Shown here: positions 35,102-43,202 of the stretch, piece by piece
Numbering within the stretch: position 1 is the first letter of the stretch
How the letters are laid out: each line of letters opens with the position of its first letter
NCBI RefSeq assembly: GCF_018622995.1
Contig: NZ_CP076022.1
Location: 2,170,001 to 2,234,000 of the forward strand
Length of the DNA: 64,000 nt
DNA from: Arthrobacter jiangjiafuii
Lineage (GTDB): Bacteria; Actinomycetota; Actinomycetes; Actinomycetales; Micrococcaceae
Direction: 5' to 3'
Notes under the pieces: generated by a model
What the model was told of the DNA's origin: nothing
Databases searched by the model: none
Seen by the model: the letters and a program-made list of their open reading frames with translations, nothing else
Translations under genes and position numbers: made by a program

Positions 35102-35862
35102 CCGAGGACCAGAGCGCAGCCGAAGAGAAAAGCATCACCATCCTGCAGCTGTATCCGCGAGAGATGAACATCTACGGCGACTGGGGCAACGTCCTGGTCC
35201 TGAAGCAGCGCCTGAAATGGTACGGCTACCGGGCCAACGTCCTGGAATACAACGTGGGCGACGAGTTCCCCGCCGGGGTCGACCTCCTGGTGGGCGGCGG
35301 CGGGCAGGACAGCGGGCAGGTGGTCATCCAGGATGACCTGCAGGCGCTGGCCCCCACCCTGCGGGCCATGGCAGAGGACGACGTTCCCATGCTCGCGATC
35401 TGCGGGCTGTACCAGCTTTTCGGCCGGTTCTTCAAGACGCACACCGGCACCGTGATCCCGGGCATCGGCCTGCTGGACCTGGAAACGCACGGCGGCACCG
35501 AGCGGCTGATCGGCAACGTGCTCTCGGTCAGCGAGGAGTTCGGCGAGATCCACGGCTACGAAAACCACAGCGGCCAGACCTTCCTGGGCCCGGGCGTCAA
35601 ACCGCTGGCCGAGGTCCGCAAGGGCGAAGGCAACAACGCCAAGGACAACTTCGAGGGCGCCCGCTACCGCAATATCGTAGCCAGCTACCTGCACGGCTCG
35701 CTGCTGCCCAAGAACCCTGCCATTGCGGACTTCCTGATCAAGGCGGCAGCGATCCGCAAGTACGGCAGCTTCGAGCCGGCCCCGCCGTCGGCGAAGGACC
35801 TGGAGGAGCTGGCGAAGCTCTCGGAGCTGGCACGGCAGCACGCCGGGCAGCGGCCGCGGTAA
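35098..35862 (+). CDS. gatD: Lipid II isoglutaminyl synthase subunit GatD (glutamine amidotransferase)
   Basis: 254 residues. CobQ/CobB-like class I glutamine amidotransferase that supplies ammonia to MurT. Catalytic Cys is in MLAICGLYQLFG (about residue 102), and the catalytic His in VASYLHGSLLPKNP (about residue 201). The N-terminal LQLYPREMNIYGDWGNVLVL and GGGGQDSGQ blocks are diagnostic. The start ATG overlaps the murT stop by 4 bp, so the subunits are translationally coupled. The substrate is the cytoplasmic face of membrane-bound lipid II. Confidence 0.95.
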   Translation: MTEDQSAAEEKSITILQLYPREMNIYGDWGNVLVLKQRLKWYGYRANVLEYNVGDEFPAGVDLLVGGGGQDSGQVVIQDDLQALAPTLRAMAEDDVPMLAICGLYQLFGRFFKTHTGTVIPGIGLLDLETHGGTERLIGNVLSVSEEFGEIHGYENHSGQTFLGPGVKPLAEVRKGEGNNAKDNFEGARYRNIVASYLHGSLLPKNPAIADFLIKAAAIRKYGSFEPAPPSAKDLEELAKLSELARQHAGQRPR

Positions 35863-36003
35863 CCAACCTGCGTGGGGGCTGCGCCGGCGGCCGCAGTTTC
35901 AGCCACCTGAGGTCCATGCTCCCTACGGGTGTCAAGGCTTTACGGGCAAGCTATTCTGAGTTCCCGAGCGCAGCGTTGCGCCGCAGGAGACAGGTGCCGT
36001 CCG

Positions 36004-37851
36004 TTGCTTCCCTTGCCCCGCATCACCCACAGCCGCCTAAGCCGCGCCCCGTTCCCGGAACTGGTCCGCATCACCGAACTCGCCGGCGACCTCGCCGGGC
36101 AATTCGAACTGGTGCCCCTCCTCGAACGCGTGCTTGGGCATGCCGTCGCCCTCCTCGGCTGTGAGAGCGGATCCATCTCAATCGTGCACGAAGCCGAGGG
36201 GTACTACCGCAAGGAAGTGGACCAAGGCGTCGGCTGCCACCAGGGCCAGACGTTTTCGCTGACCGAAGGCCTTACGGGCCAGATCGTCACGACGCGGGGA
36301 ACGGTCATCCTCGACTGCTATGCGTCTGTGTCTGCAGGGCATATCGCTCCCGACGATCCGAGGTGGCGGAGCGCCGTCATCGGAGTGCCGATTGCGTGGG
36401 ACGGCGCCATTATCGGTACCTTTGCCATCTTCAGCAACGGCCCCGGCCGCGTCTTCACCGCCGAAGAGGCCTCCCTTGTGGAACTCTTTGCCGACCACGC
36501 CGCCATCGCCATCATGAACAGCAGGCTCCATCAGGCCGCCGCGGCAAAGGAGCGTGAAGCCGCGGTCGCCGGTGAACGGGAACGGGCTGTGCAGGAGGTC
36601 CACGAAACCATCGGCCGGTCGCTGGGCTCGCTCCTGCTCCACCTCGACCGCGCAGACAAGGCGACGCCGGGCGGCTCTCCCTCGATTGCGCACATCGACT
36701 CCGCACGTGTGCTCGCCCACGAGGCTCTCTTCGAGGCCCGGCGCACTGTGCTTGGCCTCGCTCCTTCCAGCCTTGCCGGCACCACGATCGAGGAAGCGGT
36801 TCGGCAGGAAATCGACTCGGTGAGTGCCGGTCATCCCATCGCCATTACGTTCCTCGTCACCGGCGAGCAGCACGATCTGGCGCCCGTGGTGGCGCACCAG
36901 CTCTTCATGGTGATCAAGGAAGCCGTGGCCAACGTCGTCGCCCACTCCCGTGCCACCACTTGCCGGATCGGGATCTTCTACGAGCAAGCAGGCTTGACGA
37001 TCGTCGTGGAGGACAACGGGTGCGGATTCCGGCCCCCGAACCCCGCGACCGGCCTGGGAAGCACACAGGGCAGCCAGCTCGGCCTGCACGGCATAGCCGC
37101 CCGCGCACACTATCTGCGGGGCGAGCTCCAGGTGGACTCAACGCCGGGCTGGGGTACCGGCATCCGCGTACAGGTGCCGTATTCCTCCAACGGCGATGCG
37201 TCCCGGGAACGCTGGAAAGTGCTGGTGGCGTGCACCCAACCTCTCATCCGGGCAGGGCTCGTCCGGCTGCTCGAAACCTCCGAGCCGTCCGTGCAGGTCC
37301 TCGGCGAGCTCAGCACGTTGGAGGACCTCACCGAATCGGTGTCGCTGCTCCAACCGGACCTGGTTGTCCTCGATGACCTCCTGCTGCGCCAATATGCGCA
37401 GGTGCGGTCAACCGGCGGTGAGACGGTCGAGCGGCCCGTCGTCGTTGTTATCGATTCCCCGACCGATGAGCAGCTGGCACTTTCGGCGTCGTCGGGCGTG
37501 CGGGGCTTCATCACTTTGTCCTCGACTCCCGCCGAGGTGGCGCGCGTCGTCGTTGCGGCCGCCCGCGGGGACGCCCTGCTGAACGGGACGATCTTCAGCC
37601 GCCTCGCGGAGGGCCGCGACGCCGCTGAGCCGGGCATGAACATCCCCCGCCTGACCGCCCGGGAACAGCAGGTGTTGAACCTCCTGGCCGAGGGCCTGGC
37701 AGACAAGCAGATCGCCACGCGCCTTGGCATCTCCGTGAAAACGGTTCAGAAGCATGTGGGCGCAATGCTTCGGAAGACCGGTGCCCGCAACCGCACCATG
37801 CTGGTGACCGGAGCAGCAGGACCAGCCTCAGAAGGCGGCCGCGCCCGCTGA
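36004..37851 (+). CDS. Single-chain GAF / histidine kinase / degenerate receiver / LuxR regulator
   Basis: 615 residues if started at TTG 36004, with AGGTG 7 nt upstream; the frame is open to a GTG at 35929 without a ribosome site. Domains: GAF (about 25-180); HisKA_3-like segment with QEVHETIGRSLGSLLLHLD (His200); HATPase_c (N-box FMVIKEAVANVVAHSR, then VVEDNGCGF and GLHGIAARAHYLRGE); a receiver-like domain (about 403-520); and a NarL-type HTH (LTAREQQVLNLLAEGLADKQIATRLGISVKTVQKHV). The receiver keeps an Asp (VVLDDLLL, 457/458), but the N-terminal acidic pair is replaced (VLVACTQPL) and the usual Lys position reads GFITLSS, so normal phosphotransfer is doubtful. No membrane helix: a cytoplasmic sensor, probably controlling the adjacent aldolase/Dha operon. 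Confidence 0.88.
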   Translation: MLPLPRITHSRLSRAPFPELVRITELAGDLAGQFELVPLLERVLGHAVALLGCESGSISIVHEAEGYYRKEVDQGVGCHQGQTFSLTEGLTGQIVTTRGTVILDCYASVSAGHIAPDDPRWRSAVIGVPIAWDGAIIGTFAIFSNGPGRVFTAEEASLVELFADHAAIAIMNSRLHQAAAAKEREAAVAGERERAVQEVHETIGRSLGSLLLHLDRADKATPGGSPSIAHIDSARVLAHEALFEARRTVLGLAPSSLAGTTIEEAVRQEIDSVSAGHPIAITFLVTGEQHDLAPVVAHQLFMVIKEAVANVVAHSRATTCRIGIFYEQAGLTIVVEDNGCGFRPPNPATGLGSTQGSQLGLHGIAARAHYLRGELQVDSTPGWGTGIRVQVPYSSNGDASRERWKVLVACTQPLIRAGLVRLLETSEPSVQVLGELSTLEDLTESVSLLQPDLVVLDDLLLRQYAQVRSTGGETVERPVVVVIDSPTDEQLALSASSGVRGFITLSSTPAEVARVVVAAARGDALLNGTIFSRLAEGRDAAEPGMNIPRLTAREQQVLNLLAEGLADKQIATRLGISVKTVQKHVGAMLRKTGARNRTMLVTGAAGPASEGGRAR

Positions 37852-38247
37852 GGCGACCTCCTGGTCCTGCTCAACGGTGCCGGTGGAGACGCCGATGGCG
37901 CCCATGATGCTGCCATCGCGCACCAGCGGGATGCCGCCCGGGAACACCGCGAGCCGGCCGCCGTGCGCGTCATTCAACCCGTAGATAGGACCGTCCGGCC
38001 GGGTGACGCCCTGCAGGTCGCCGGTCTCGCACTGGAACGCGATGGCCGTGTAGGCCTTGTTGATCGCGATGGTGATACTGCCGATGTTGGCGCCGTCCAT
38101 CCGGACGTGCGCCTTAAGGTTTCCGCCGGCGTCGACGACGGCGATGTCCATGGGCTGGCCGATTTCCGTGGCCTTCGCTGCGGCGGCGTCGATAACGCTG
38201 CGGGCTTCCTTGGAAGTGATGGTCTCGAGCACTGATCCCTGCGGCAT
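37828..38247 (-). CDS. GlcG/HbpS family protein (DUF336)
   Basis: 139 residues from ATG 38247, with GAAGGA 5 nt upstream. Seen: DIAVVDAGGNLKAHVRMDGA, IAINKAYTAIAF, GLNDAHGGRLAVFPGGIPL and IMGAIGVSTGTVEQDQEVA, all typical of the Haem_degrading/GlcG family. Members often sit in glycolate, diol or dihydroxyacetone-type operons and some bind haem; the biochemical role is unsettled. It has no signal peptide, so it is cytosolic. It is divergent from the aldolase operon and its 3' end overlaps the regulator gene by 24 bp convergently. Confidence 0.88.
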   Translation of the reverse strand: MPQGSVLETITSKEARSVIDAAAAKATEIGQPMDIAVVDAGGNLKAHVRMDGANIGSITIAINKAYTAIAFQCETGDLQGVTRPDGPIYGLNDAHGGRLAVFPGGIPLVRDGSIMGAIGVSTGTVEQDQEVASAGAAAF

Positions 38248-38427
38248 GGGTGTCCTTCGCCATTGAAGTGGAAGACGTGACGGCCGGTCGGCCGTGCCCC
38301 ATTCAACCACCCATACCGCGCACCGGCGAGGTGGTGAATACCCCCAGAAGGAGGGAGGGATAACACCCATTCCGGTGCGGAGGCGGCGCCCCTAGCATGG
38401 GCTGAATCCAAGCCAGGAGGAAGCGTT
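38248..38427. promoter_or_regulatory. Divergent control region of glcG-like gene and aldolase-dha operon
   Basis: 180 bp between divergent starts. It contains an 8-bp inverted repeat CGCACCGG (38319-38326) / CCGGTGCG (38372-38379) and an imperfect one TTCAACCACC (38302-38311) / GGTGGTGAA (38330-38338). A possible -10 TAGCAT lies at 38393-38398 for the aldolase direction, then AGGAGG 7 nt before the GTG start. These are plausible operators for the neighbouring LuxR-type regulator, but this is inference. Confidence 0.4.
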
Positions 38428-39291
38428 GTGGGCGTTGTACCGCTGAAGGAAACTGTTGATCCGGCGTTCCGGGAGCGCTACGGCGTGCCTGCCATCAACA
38501 TCTTCAACGACCTGACTATGGAGGGCGTGCTCGCAGGTGCCGTGGAGGCGAACTCGCCTGTGATCCTGCAAACCTCGGTCAAGACCGTGCGCAGCATCGG
38601 GTCGCGGGTCCTCTTTGACATGTGGCAGTCGATGACGCGCGGCATCGAGGTGCCCGTCACGCTGCATTTGGACCATTGCCCCGACCGCGCGGTGATCACC
38701 GAGTGCCTCAAGGCCGGCTGGAACTCGGTGCTCTTCGACGCTTCCAACCTCCCCGTCGAGGAGAACCAGCGCCAGACCGTCGAGGTCGTCGCCGAAGCCC
38801 GCAGCTACGGCGCCCAGGTGGAGGGCGAGATTGAGGCCATCACCGGCGTCGAGGATGACCACGGGTCCGACGACGTCTCCAAGCAGCAGAGCCTCGACGT
38901 TGCACTCGCCTTCATTGATGCCACCGGGATCGATGTCTTCGCCCCCTCGATCGGCAACGCCCATGGCAGCTACAAGGCGGCACCCGTGCTCGACGCAGAA
39001 CGCGTCACGCAGATCGTCGAAGCACGCAACGTGCCCATCGCCCTGCACGGCGGCAGCGGTCTCAGCGCCGAGCAGTTCACGGACCTCATCGCCCGCGGCT
39101 GCGCGAAGGTCAACATCTCCACTGCGCTCAAGGAGACGTACATGAAGTCCAGCCTGGCATTCCTCAAGGAGGCCGAGCAGAACAGCAAATGGGATCCGCC
39201 GTCGCTGTTCAAACACACCCAAGCCGATGTCGTCTCCATGGTCACCGGTCTCTGTGCGCAGTTCGGCAGCGCGGGCAAGGGCGGCCGCTGA
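38428..39291 (+). CDS. Class II fructose-bisphosphate aldolase family ketose-phosphate aldolase
   Basis: 287 residues, GTG start with AGGAGG 7 nt upstream. Zinc-dependent TIM-barrel aldolase: THLHLDHC-type block VTLHLDHC (Asp82 as catalytic acid, His83 as zinc ligand), GEIEAITGVEDD (zinc-site Glu region), SIGNAHGSYK and LHGGSGLS (zinc/phosphate His), then VNISTALK. It is shorter and diverged from housekeeping FbaA, closer to the KbaY/GatY/ketose-bisphosphate type, so the natural substrate may be another ketose (bis)phosphate yielding DHAP plus an aldehyde. First gene of the aldolase-HAD-dhaL-dhaK operon; 2 bp separate it from the next gene. Confidence 0.9.
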   Translation: MGVVPLKETVDPAFRERYGVPAINIFNDLTMEGVLAGAVEANSPVILQTSVKTVRSIGSRVLFDMWQSMTRGIEVPVTLHLDHCPDRAVITECLKAGWNSVLFDASNLPVEENQRQTVEVVAEARSYGAQVEGEIEAITGVEDDHGSDDVSKQQSLDVALAFIDATGIDVFAPSIGNAHGSYKAAPVLDAERVTQIVEARNVPIALHGGSGLSAEQFTDLIARGCAKVNISTALKETYMKSSLAFLKEAEQNSKWDPPSLFKHTQADVVSMVTGLCAQFGSAGKGGR

Positions 39292-39293
39292 CT

Positions 39294-40091
39294 ATGCCCG
39301 CCCTCATCTTCGACTGCGACGGCGTGCTCGCCGACACCGAACAGTACGGGCATCTGCCCGCCTTCAACCAGACCTTCGCCGACTTCGGAGTTCCCGTGCA
39401 GTGGTCGGTGGAGGAGTACGCCGAGAAGGTGAAGATCGGCGGAGGCAAGGAGCGGATGCGCAGCATCCTCACGCCGTCGCTCGCGCAAACGCTGGGCCTG
39501 CAGGACGACGACGCCGTCAACAGCGCGGTTCTCTCCTGGCATCGGCGCAAGACCGAGGTCTACAAGGCACTGGTGGAGAGCGGTATTATGCCCGCGCGGC
39601 CGGGCGTCGCGCGGATCGCGCGGGCAGCGCACGACGCCGGGTGGACACTGGCCGTCGCCTCCACCTCGGCAGAACCCGCTGTTCGTGCCGTCCTGGCACA
39701 CACCGTCGGGGATGATCTCGCTGCGCACTTCTCCGTCTTCGCCGGGGACGTGGTGCCGGCGAAAAAGCCTGCACCGGATATTTACCTCTTCGCCCTCAAA
39801 GAGCTCGGCGCCGCACAGCCGGACGTGATCGTCGTGGAGGACAGCGCGAACGGGCTTCGTGCCGCCGTCAAAGCCGGACTTCGTACCGTCGTGACCGTGA
39901 GCGGCTTCACCCGCGAGGAGGACTTCACGGGCGCGGCACTCGTGGTCTCCTCGTTGGGCGATCCCGGGCGAGAACAGGCCGAGGTGCTCGCCGACCCGTA
40001 TGGCGTCCATCCATCCGGCACCGTCACCCTCGCCACCCTGCGGGAGCTGCTTGTCCTCCCCGCCATGAGCCATGAAACGGAGACACCATGA
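39294..40091 (+). CDS. HAD-IA family hydrolase, CbbY/beta-phosphoglucomutase-like
   Basis: 265 residues from ATG 39294, 2 bp after the aldolase stop. HAD motifs are complete: I LIFDCDGVLADTE (Asp7, Asp9), II VASTSAEP, III KKPAPDIY and IV VVEDSANGLRAAVKAG, with a helical cap (residues 15-90) bearing GGGKERM as in CbbY. CbbY dephosphorylates xylulose-1,5-bisphosphate, a dead-end sugar bisphosphate. Placed between an aldolase and Dha kinase genes, a sugar-phosphate phosphatase that removes an off-pathway product or acts on the pathway itself is likely. The stop overlaps the dhaL ATG by 4 bp. Confidence 0.88.
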   Translation: MPALIFDCDGVLADTEQYGHLPAFNQTFADFGVPVQWSVEEYAEKVKIGGGKERMRSILTPSLAQTLGLQDDDAVNSAVLSWHRRKTEVYKALVESGIMPARPGVARIARAAHDAGWTLAVASTSAEPAVRAVLAHTVGDDLAAHFSVFAGDVVPAKKPAPDIYLFALKELGAAQPDVIVVEDSANGLRAAVKAGLRTVVTVSGFTREEDFTGAALVVSSLGDPGREQAEVLADPYGVHPSGTVTLATLRELLVLPAMSHETETP

Positions 40092-40720
40092 GCAGCACTG
40101 ATCTGGCCGACGTCGAGTTCGTTGTCCGCTCCCTGGCCCGGACTGCCGTCGACCAGGAAAAAACGTTCGGCGATCTTGACGCTGTGGTGGGCGACGGCGA
40201 CCTCGGGTACTCCCTCGCCCGCGGCTTCGAGAAGGTCCTGGCAGATTGGGACTCGTTCAAGCGCGACGACGTCGCTACCTTCCTGCAGCAGATAGCGCTC
40301 GCCATCTCCAGCAGGATCGGCGGAACCTCCGGTCCGCTGTGGGGCACGGCGTTCCTGCGGGCGTCAGCTGCCGCAAAGACGACGGAGACGATCGACGGCC
40401 CTGCCGTTGTCGCCATGCTGCGCGGGGCCACCGACGGTATCAAGGCACGGGGCAACGCCGACCTCGGCGACAAGACCCTGCTGGACGCCCTGATACCCGC
40501 GACTGATGAACTCGAGCGCCAACTCGCGGCGGGCGCCTCGCCGGTGGCATGCCGTGCTGCTTTTGCTGCCAAGACCCGTGAGTGCGCCGACGCAACCTCG
40601 CAGCTGGAAGCCAGGCGGGGCCGGGCAAGCTACAGCGGAGAGCGCAGCATCGGTTCCCCGGACGCAGGGGCGGCGGCGGTCGCCATCATCGTCGAACGCA
40701 TGGTCGCCGACTGGCCCTAA
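40088..40720 (+). CDS. dhaL: Dihydroxyacetone kinase subunit DhaL (nucleotide-binding)
   Basis: 210-residue all-helical barrel. The Mg/nucleotide Asp cluster is seen as LDAVVGDGDLGYSLARG (usually DGDTG), then GGTSGPLWGTAFLRA and GNADLGDKTLLDAL, and the C-terminal YSGERSIGSPDAGAAAVA. Together with DhaK it phosphorylates dihydroxyacetone or related short ketoses. In PTS-type enzymes DhaL-ADP is recharged by DhaM; no dhaM is in this operon, so it may use ATP directly or a DhaM encoded elsewhere. The gene overlaps the HAD gene (ATGA). Confidence 0.93.
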   Translation: MSSTDLADVEFVVRSLARTAVDQEKTFGDLDAVVGDGDLGYSLARGFEKVLADWDSFKRDDVATFLQQIALAISSRIGGTSGPLWGTAFLRASAAAKTTETIDGPAVVAMLRGATDGIKARGNADLGDKTLLDALIPATDELERQLAAGASPVACRAAFAAKTRECADATSQLEARRGRASYSGERSIGSPDAGAAAVAIIVERMVADWP

Positions 40721-40723
40721 TCC

Positions 40724-40753
40724 TTTTTACCCGCACCATTTTTACCCGCACCA
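40724..40753 (+). repeat. Tandem 15-bp duplication between dhaL and dhaK
   Basis: TTTTTACCCGCACCA occurs twice head to tail (40724-40738 and 40739-40753) and begins a third time (TTTT). It occupies the 73-bp dhaL-dhaK spacer just after the dhaL stop. Copy number could vary by slippage. Confidence 0.9.
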
Positions 40754-40793
40754 TTTTCAGTCCCTGCCAACTCACAACGACGTGGAGCCCCAA

Positions 40794-41789
40794 ATGAAAA
40801 AGTTCGTCAACGATCCGCAGCAGTTCGTCCCGGATGTACTCGAGGGCCTCGCCCTCGCTAACCCGGACACCCTGAAGTACGTGCCGGAGTACAACCTGAT
40901 CATGCGTGCCGACGGCCCGGACCAGAGCAAGGTCTCCATCATCCAGGGATCGGGCTCAGGGCACGAGCCGGCGCACGTGATGATCGTCGGTAAGGGCATG
41001 CTCGACGCCGCCTGCCCGGGCGACGTGTTCGCCGCGCCACCGCTCGATTACGTGTACGAGACCACCAAGCTCATGGCCTCGCCCAAGGGCGTGCTGCTGT
41101 TGGTGAACAACTACACGGGCGACAAGATGGTGTTCGAAATGGCGCAGGAGATGTCCTCAGCCGAAGGCATGGAGGTCAAGACGCTCTTCATCAACGACGA
41201 CGTTTCCGTTGAGGACTCCACCTACACGATCGGCCGGCGCGGTGTGGCCGGTAACTTTTTCGTCATCAAGGCCGTGGCCGCCGCCGCCGAGCGGGGTGCG
41301 GGCCTTGATGAAGTGATCCGCATCGGCGAGAAGGTTAATTCCGTGACCCGGACGATGGGTGTTGCCCTGACCGCCTGCACTCCGCCGGCGAAGGGGAGTC
41401 CGCTGTTTGAGCTCGGCGAGGACGAGATGGAGATCGGCGTGGGCATCCACGGCGAGCCGGGCCGGCGCAGGGCGAAGATGATGGGTGCCAGCGAGATTGT
41501 CGAGGAGCTCCTCGACCCGGTGGTGCGTGACTTGCCCTTTGGTGATGGAGACCGTGTGGCGCTTATGGTCAACGGACTCGGCGGTACTCCGATCAGCGAG
41601 CTGTACCTGCTGTACGGGTTGGCGCACAAGCGTCTCGCGGATCAGGGCATCAGCGTGGGCCGCAGCTATGTGGGAGAGTACTGCACCTCCCTGGATATGG
41701 CTGGTGCGTCCATCACGCTGGTGAAGCTCGACGACGAGATCGAGTCGCTGCTGATGGATCCGGCGGAGATCCCCATCCGGGTCTTCTAG
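40794..41789 (+). CDS. dhaK: Dihydroxyacetone kinase subunit DhaK (substrate-binding)
   Basis: 331 residues. It binds the ketone substrate covalently through a hemiaminal with His219 in GVGIHGEPGRRR. Other diagnostic blocks: N-terminal VPDVLEGLALANPDTLKYV, IIQGSGSGHEPAHVMIVGKGMLDAACPG, GVLLLVNNYTGDKMVFEMA, GRRGVAGNFFVIKAVAAAAE and GRSYVGEYCTSLDMAGAS. Full length for the single-domain DhaK of two-subunit systems. The start ATG is 73 bp after dhaL with a GGAG upstream. Last gene of the operon; the convergent CapA-like gene ends 21 bp further on. Confidence 0.95.
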   Translation: MKKFVNDPQQFVPDVLEGLALANPDTLKYVPEYNLIMRADGPDQSKVSIIQGSGSGHEPAHVMIVGKGMLDAACPGDVFAAPPLDYVYETTKLMASPKGVLLLVNNYTGDKMVFEMAQEMSSAEGMEVKTLFINDDVSVEDSTYTIGRRGVAGNFFVIKAVAAAAERGAGLDEVIRIGEKVNSVTRTMGVALTACTPPAKGSPLFELGEDEMEIGVGIHGEPGRRRAKMMGASEIVEELLDPVVRDLPFGDGDRVALMVNGLGGTPISELYLLYGLAHKRLADQGISVGRSYVGEYCTSLDMAGASITLVKLDDEIESLLMDPAEIPIRVF

Positions 41790-41810
41790 GTTCGGGCGGC
41801 GCCCAGGCAC

Positions 41811-43100
41811 CTACCCCGCTCCAGGCTCGCGGCTCACGAGCCATTCGTGGGCGCCTGCCTCGGCGGCCCCCATCGATTCCACCACCGAAACGGTGCGCTC
41901 CCGTACCGCCGCCTGCCGGCCCTCGGGGGCGCACTGTCCCTGCGGAAGGTCAGCGGCGACTGAGCACCAGCGGTACGGATCCCGGACGATTACCGACGGG
42001 GCCCAGGCCAGGTCCGTGAGTGCCCAGCCGCCGTCGCCGCCCCCGCCGAACTGGGCGCGCAGAATCAGCCCCTCGTTGTTGACGTCGTACCAGGGCGAGA
42101 GTTCGGTGACGGCGTTGCCCAGCCCGTACGCGATCCAGGTGCCGTTGTAGTTTTCAATCGGCAGCACCGAGTGGCTGTGGTGGCCGTAGATGAAGTCGAA
42201 CTCGCCGCTGTCGGCCAGCGCGTGCGCCGTTTCGGTCTGCTGGGCATTGGGCACCGATGCGTATTCGTCGCCGGCGTGGATGGCCCCGATGACGACGTCG
42301 GCACCGGCTGCCCGCGCGGCGCGGGCCTTGGTGATCATGGCGGCCGGATCCAGCAGGTCCACCTGCCAGTCGAATTCCGTGCTCATGCCGTTCAGCCCAT
42401 AGGTGGCTTCAATCACCGCGACTTTGCCCGCCGCTGCCTGCAGGATCATCAGCTCGGCCGCCTCGGCTTCAGTGGCATAGGAGCCGGTGCGTGCCAGCCC
42501 CAGGCCGTCCAGAGTGGCCAGGGTCCGGTTCAGGCCCGGCGTGCCGGCGTCCACCGTGTGGTTGCTGGCGGTGGTGCAGGCGTCATATCCCACGGCCTGG
42601 GCGGCGGAGAGGATCTGCGGCGGAACATTGAACAGCGGATAGCCGGCATAGGGGCCCGCCGCCTCGGCCACCGGTGTTTCCATGTGGCAGATGCCCAGGT
42701 CCGCGGCGCCCAGATAGGCCCGCTGCCCTTCGAGCAGCGGCTCGAAATCCATGGGCAGCCGGCCCGAGGCCGCGCCGTCGGCTGCGGCCTGATCCCAGAG
42801 CTGGGGATGGACCAGCAGGTCCCCGGCAACCATGACGGAAAAACACCGCACGGCCGGGCAATCCGGACCCAGTCCCGGTGTCGGGTCCACAGTGGGAACC
42901 GGCGCGGGCGTTTCCAGGCCGGCGGTGGAGGACGGCGCGGTGTCCGGGGCTGGTGCGGCGGGCGCGCAGCCGGCCGCAGCCGCCGACAGCAGGACTGCCG
43001 CTGTTGCTGCCGCTGCCCGTGCTCCCGGCGCTGTTCCCAGCCGTGTTCCCAGCCGTGTTCCTGGCCGTGCCGCTGAAGTCTGAACCGTCTGTGCACCCAT
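41811..43100 (-). CDS. CapA/PgsA-like metallophosphatase-fold lipoprotein
   Basis: 429 residues from ATG 43100 (G-rich ribosome site just upstream). Signal peptide with a possible lipobox AAAAGC near residue 45, a Pro/Thr-rich linker, then the CapA domain: VMVAGDLLVHPQLW, LGICHMETPV, VGYDACTTASNHTVD, VIGAIHAGDEY, FIYGHHSHSVLPIE and WIAYGLGNAVTE. These metallophosphatase-like motifs fit the family named for poly-gamma-glutamate capsule synthesis, but no capB/capC genes are nearby. The signal region has a short repeat (GTRLGTRLGT) from a 15-bp DNA repeat. Cell-surface location is expected; the substrate is unknown. Confidence 0.87.
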   Translation of the reverse strand: MGAQTVQTSAARPGTRLGTRLGTAPGARAAAATAAVLLSAAAAGCAPAAPAPDTAPSSTAGLETPAPVPTVDPTPGLGPDCPAVRCFSVMVAGDLLVHPQLWDQAAADGAASGRLPMDFEPLLEGQRAYLGAADLGICHMETPVAEAAGPYAGYPLFNVPPQILSAAQAVGYDACTTASNHTVDAGTPGLNRTLATLDGLGLARTGSYATEAEAAELMILQAAAGKVAVIEATYGLNGMSTEFDWQVDLLDPAAMITKARAARAAGADVVIGAIHAGDEYASVPNAQQTETAHALADSGEFDFIYGHHSHSVLPIENYNGTWIAYGLGNAVTELSPWYDVNNEGLILRAQFGGGGDGGWALTDLAWAPSVIVRDPYRWCSVAADLPQGQCAPEGRQAAVRERTVSVVESMGAAEAGAHEWLVSREPGAG

Positions 43101-43202
43101 GGCGCCCCCCACTCTGCGGTGGACCACCCCGCGCAGCCCGGGCAAGCGTACGACGGCGTTGCTGTTGTTCGCCTCACGAAGCGTGTGCGAGTCTTGACGC
43201 TT

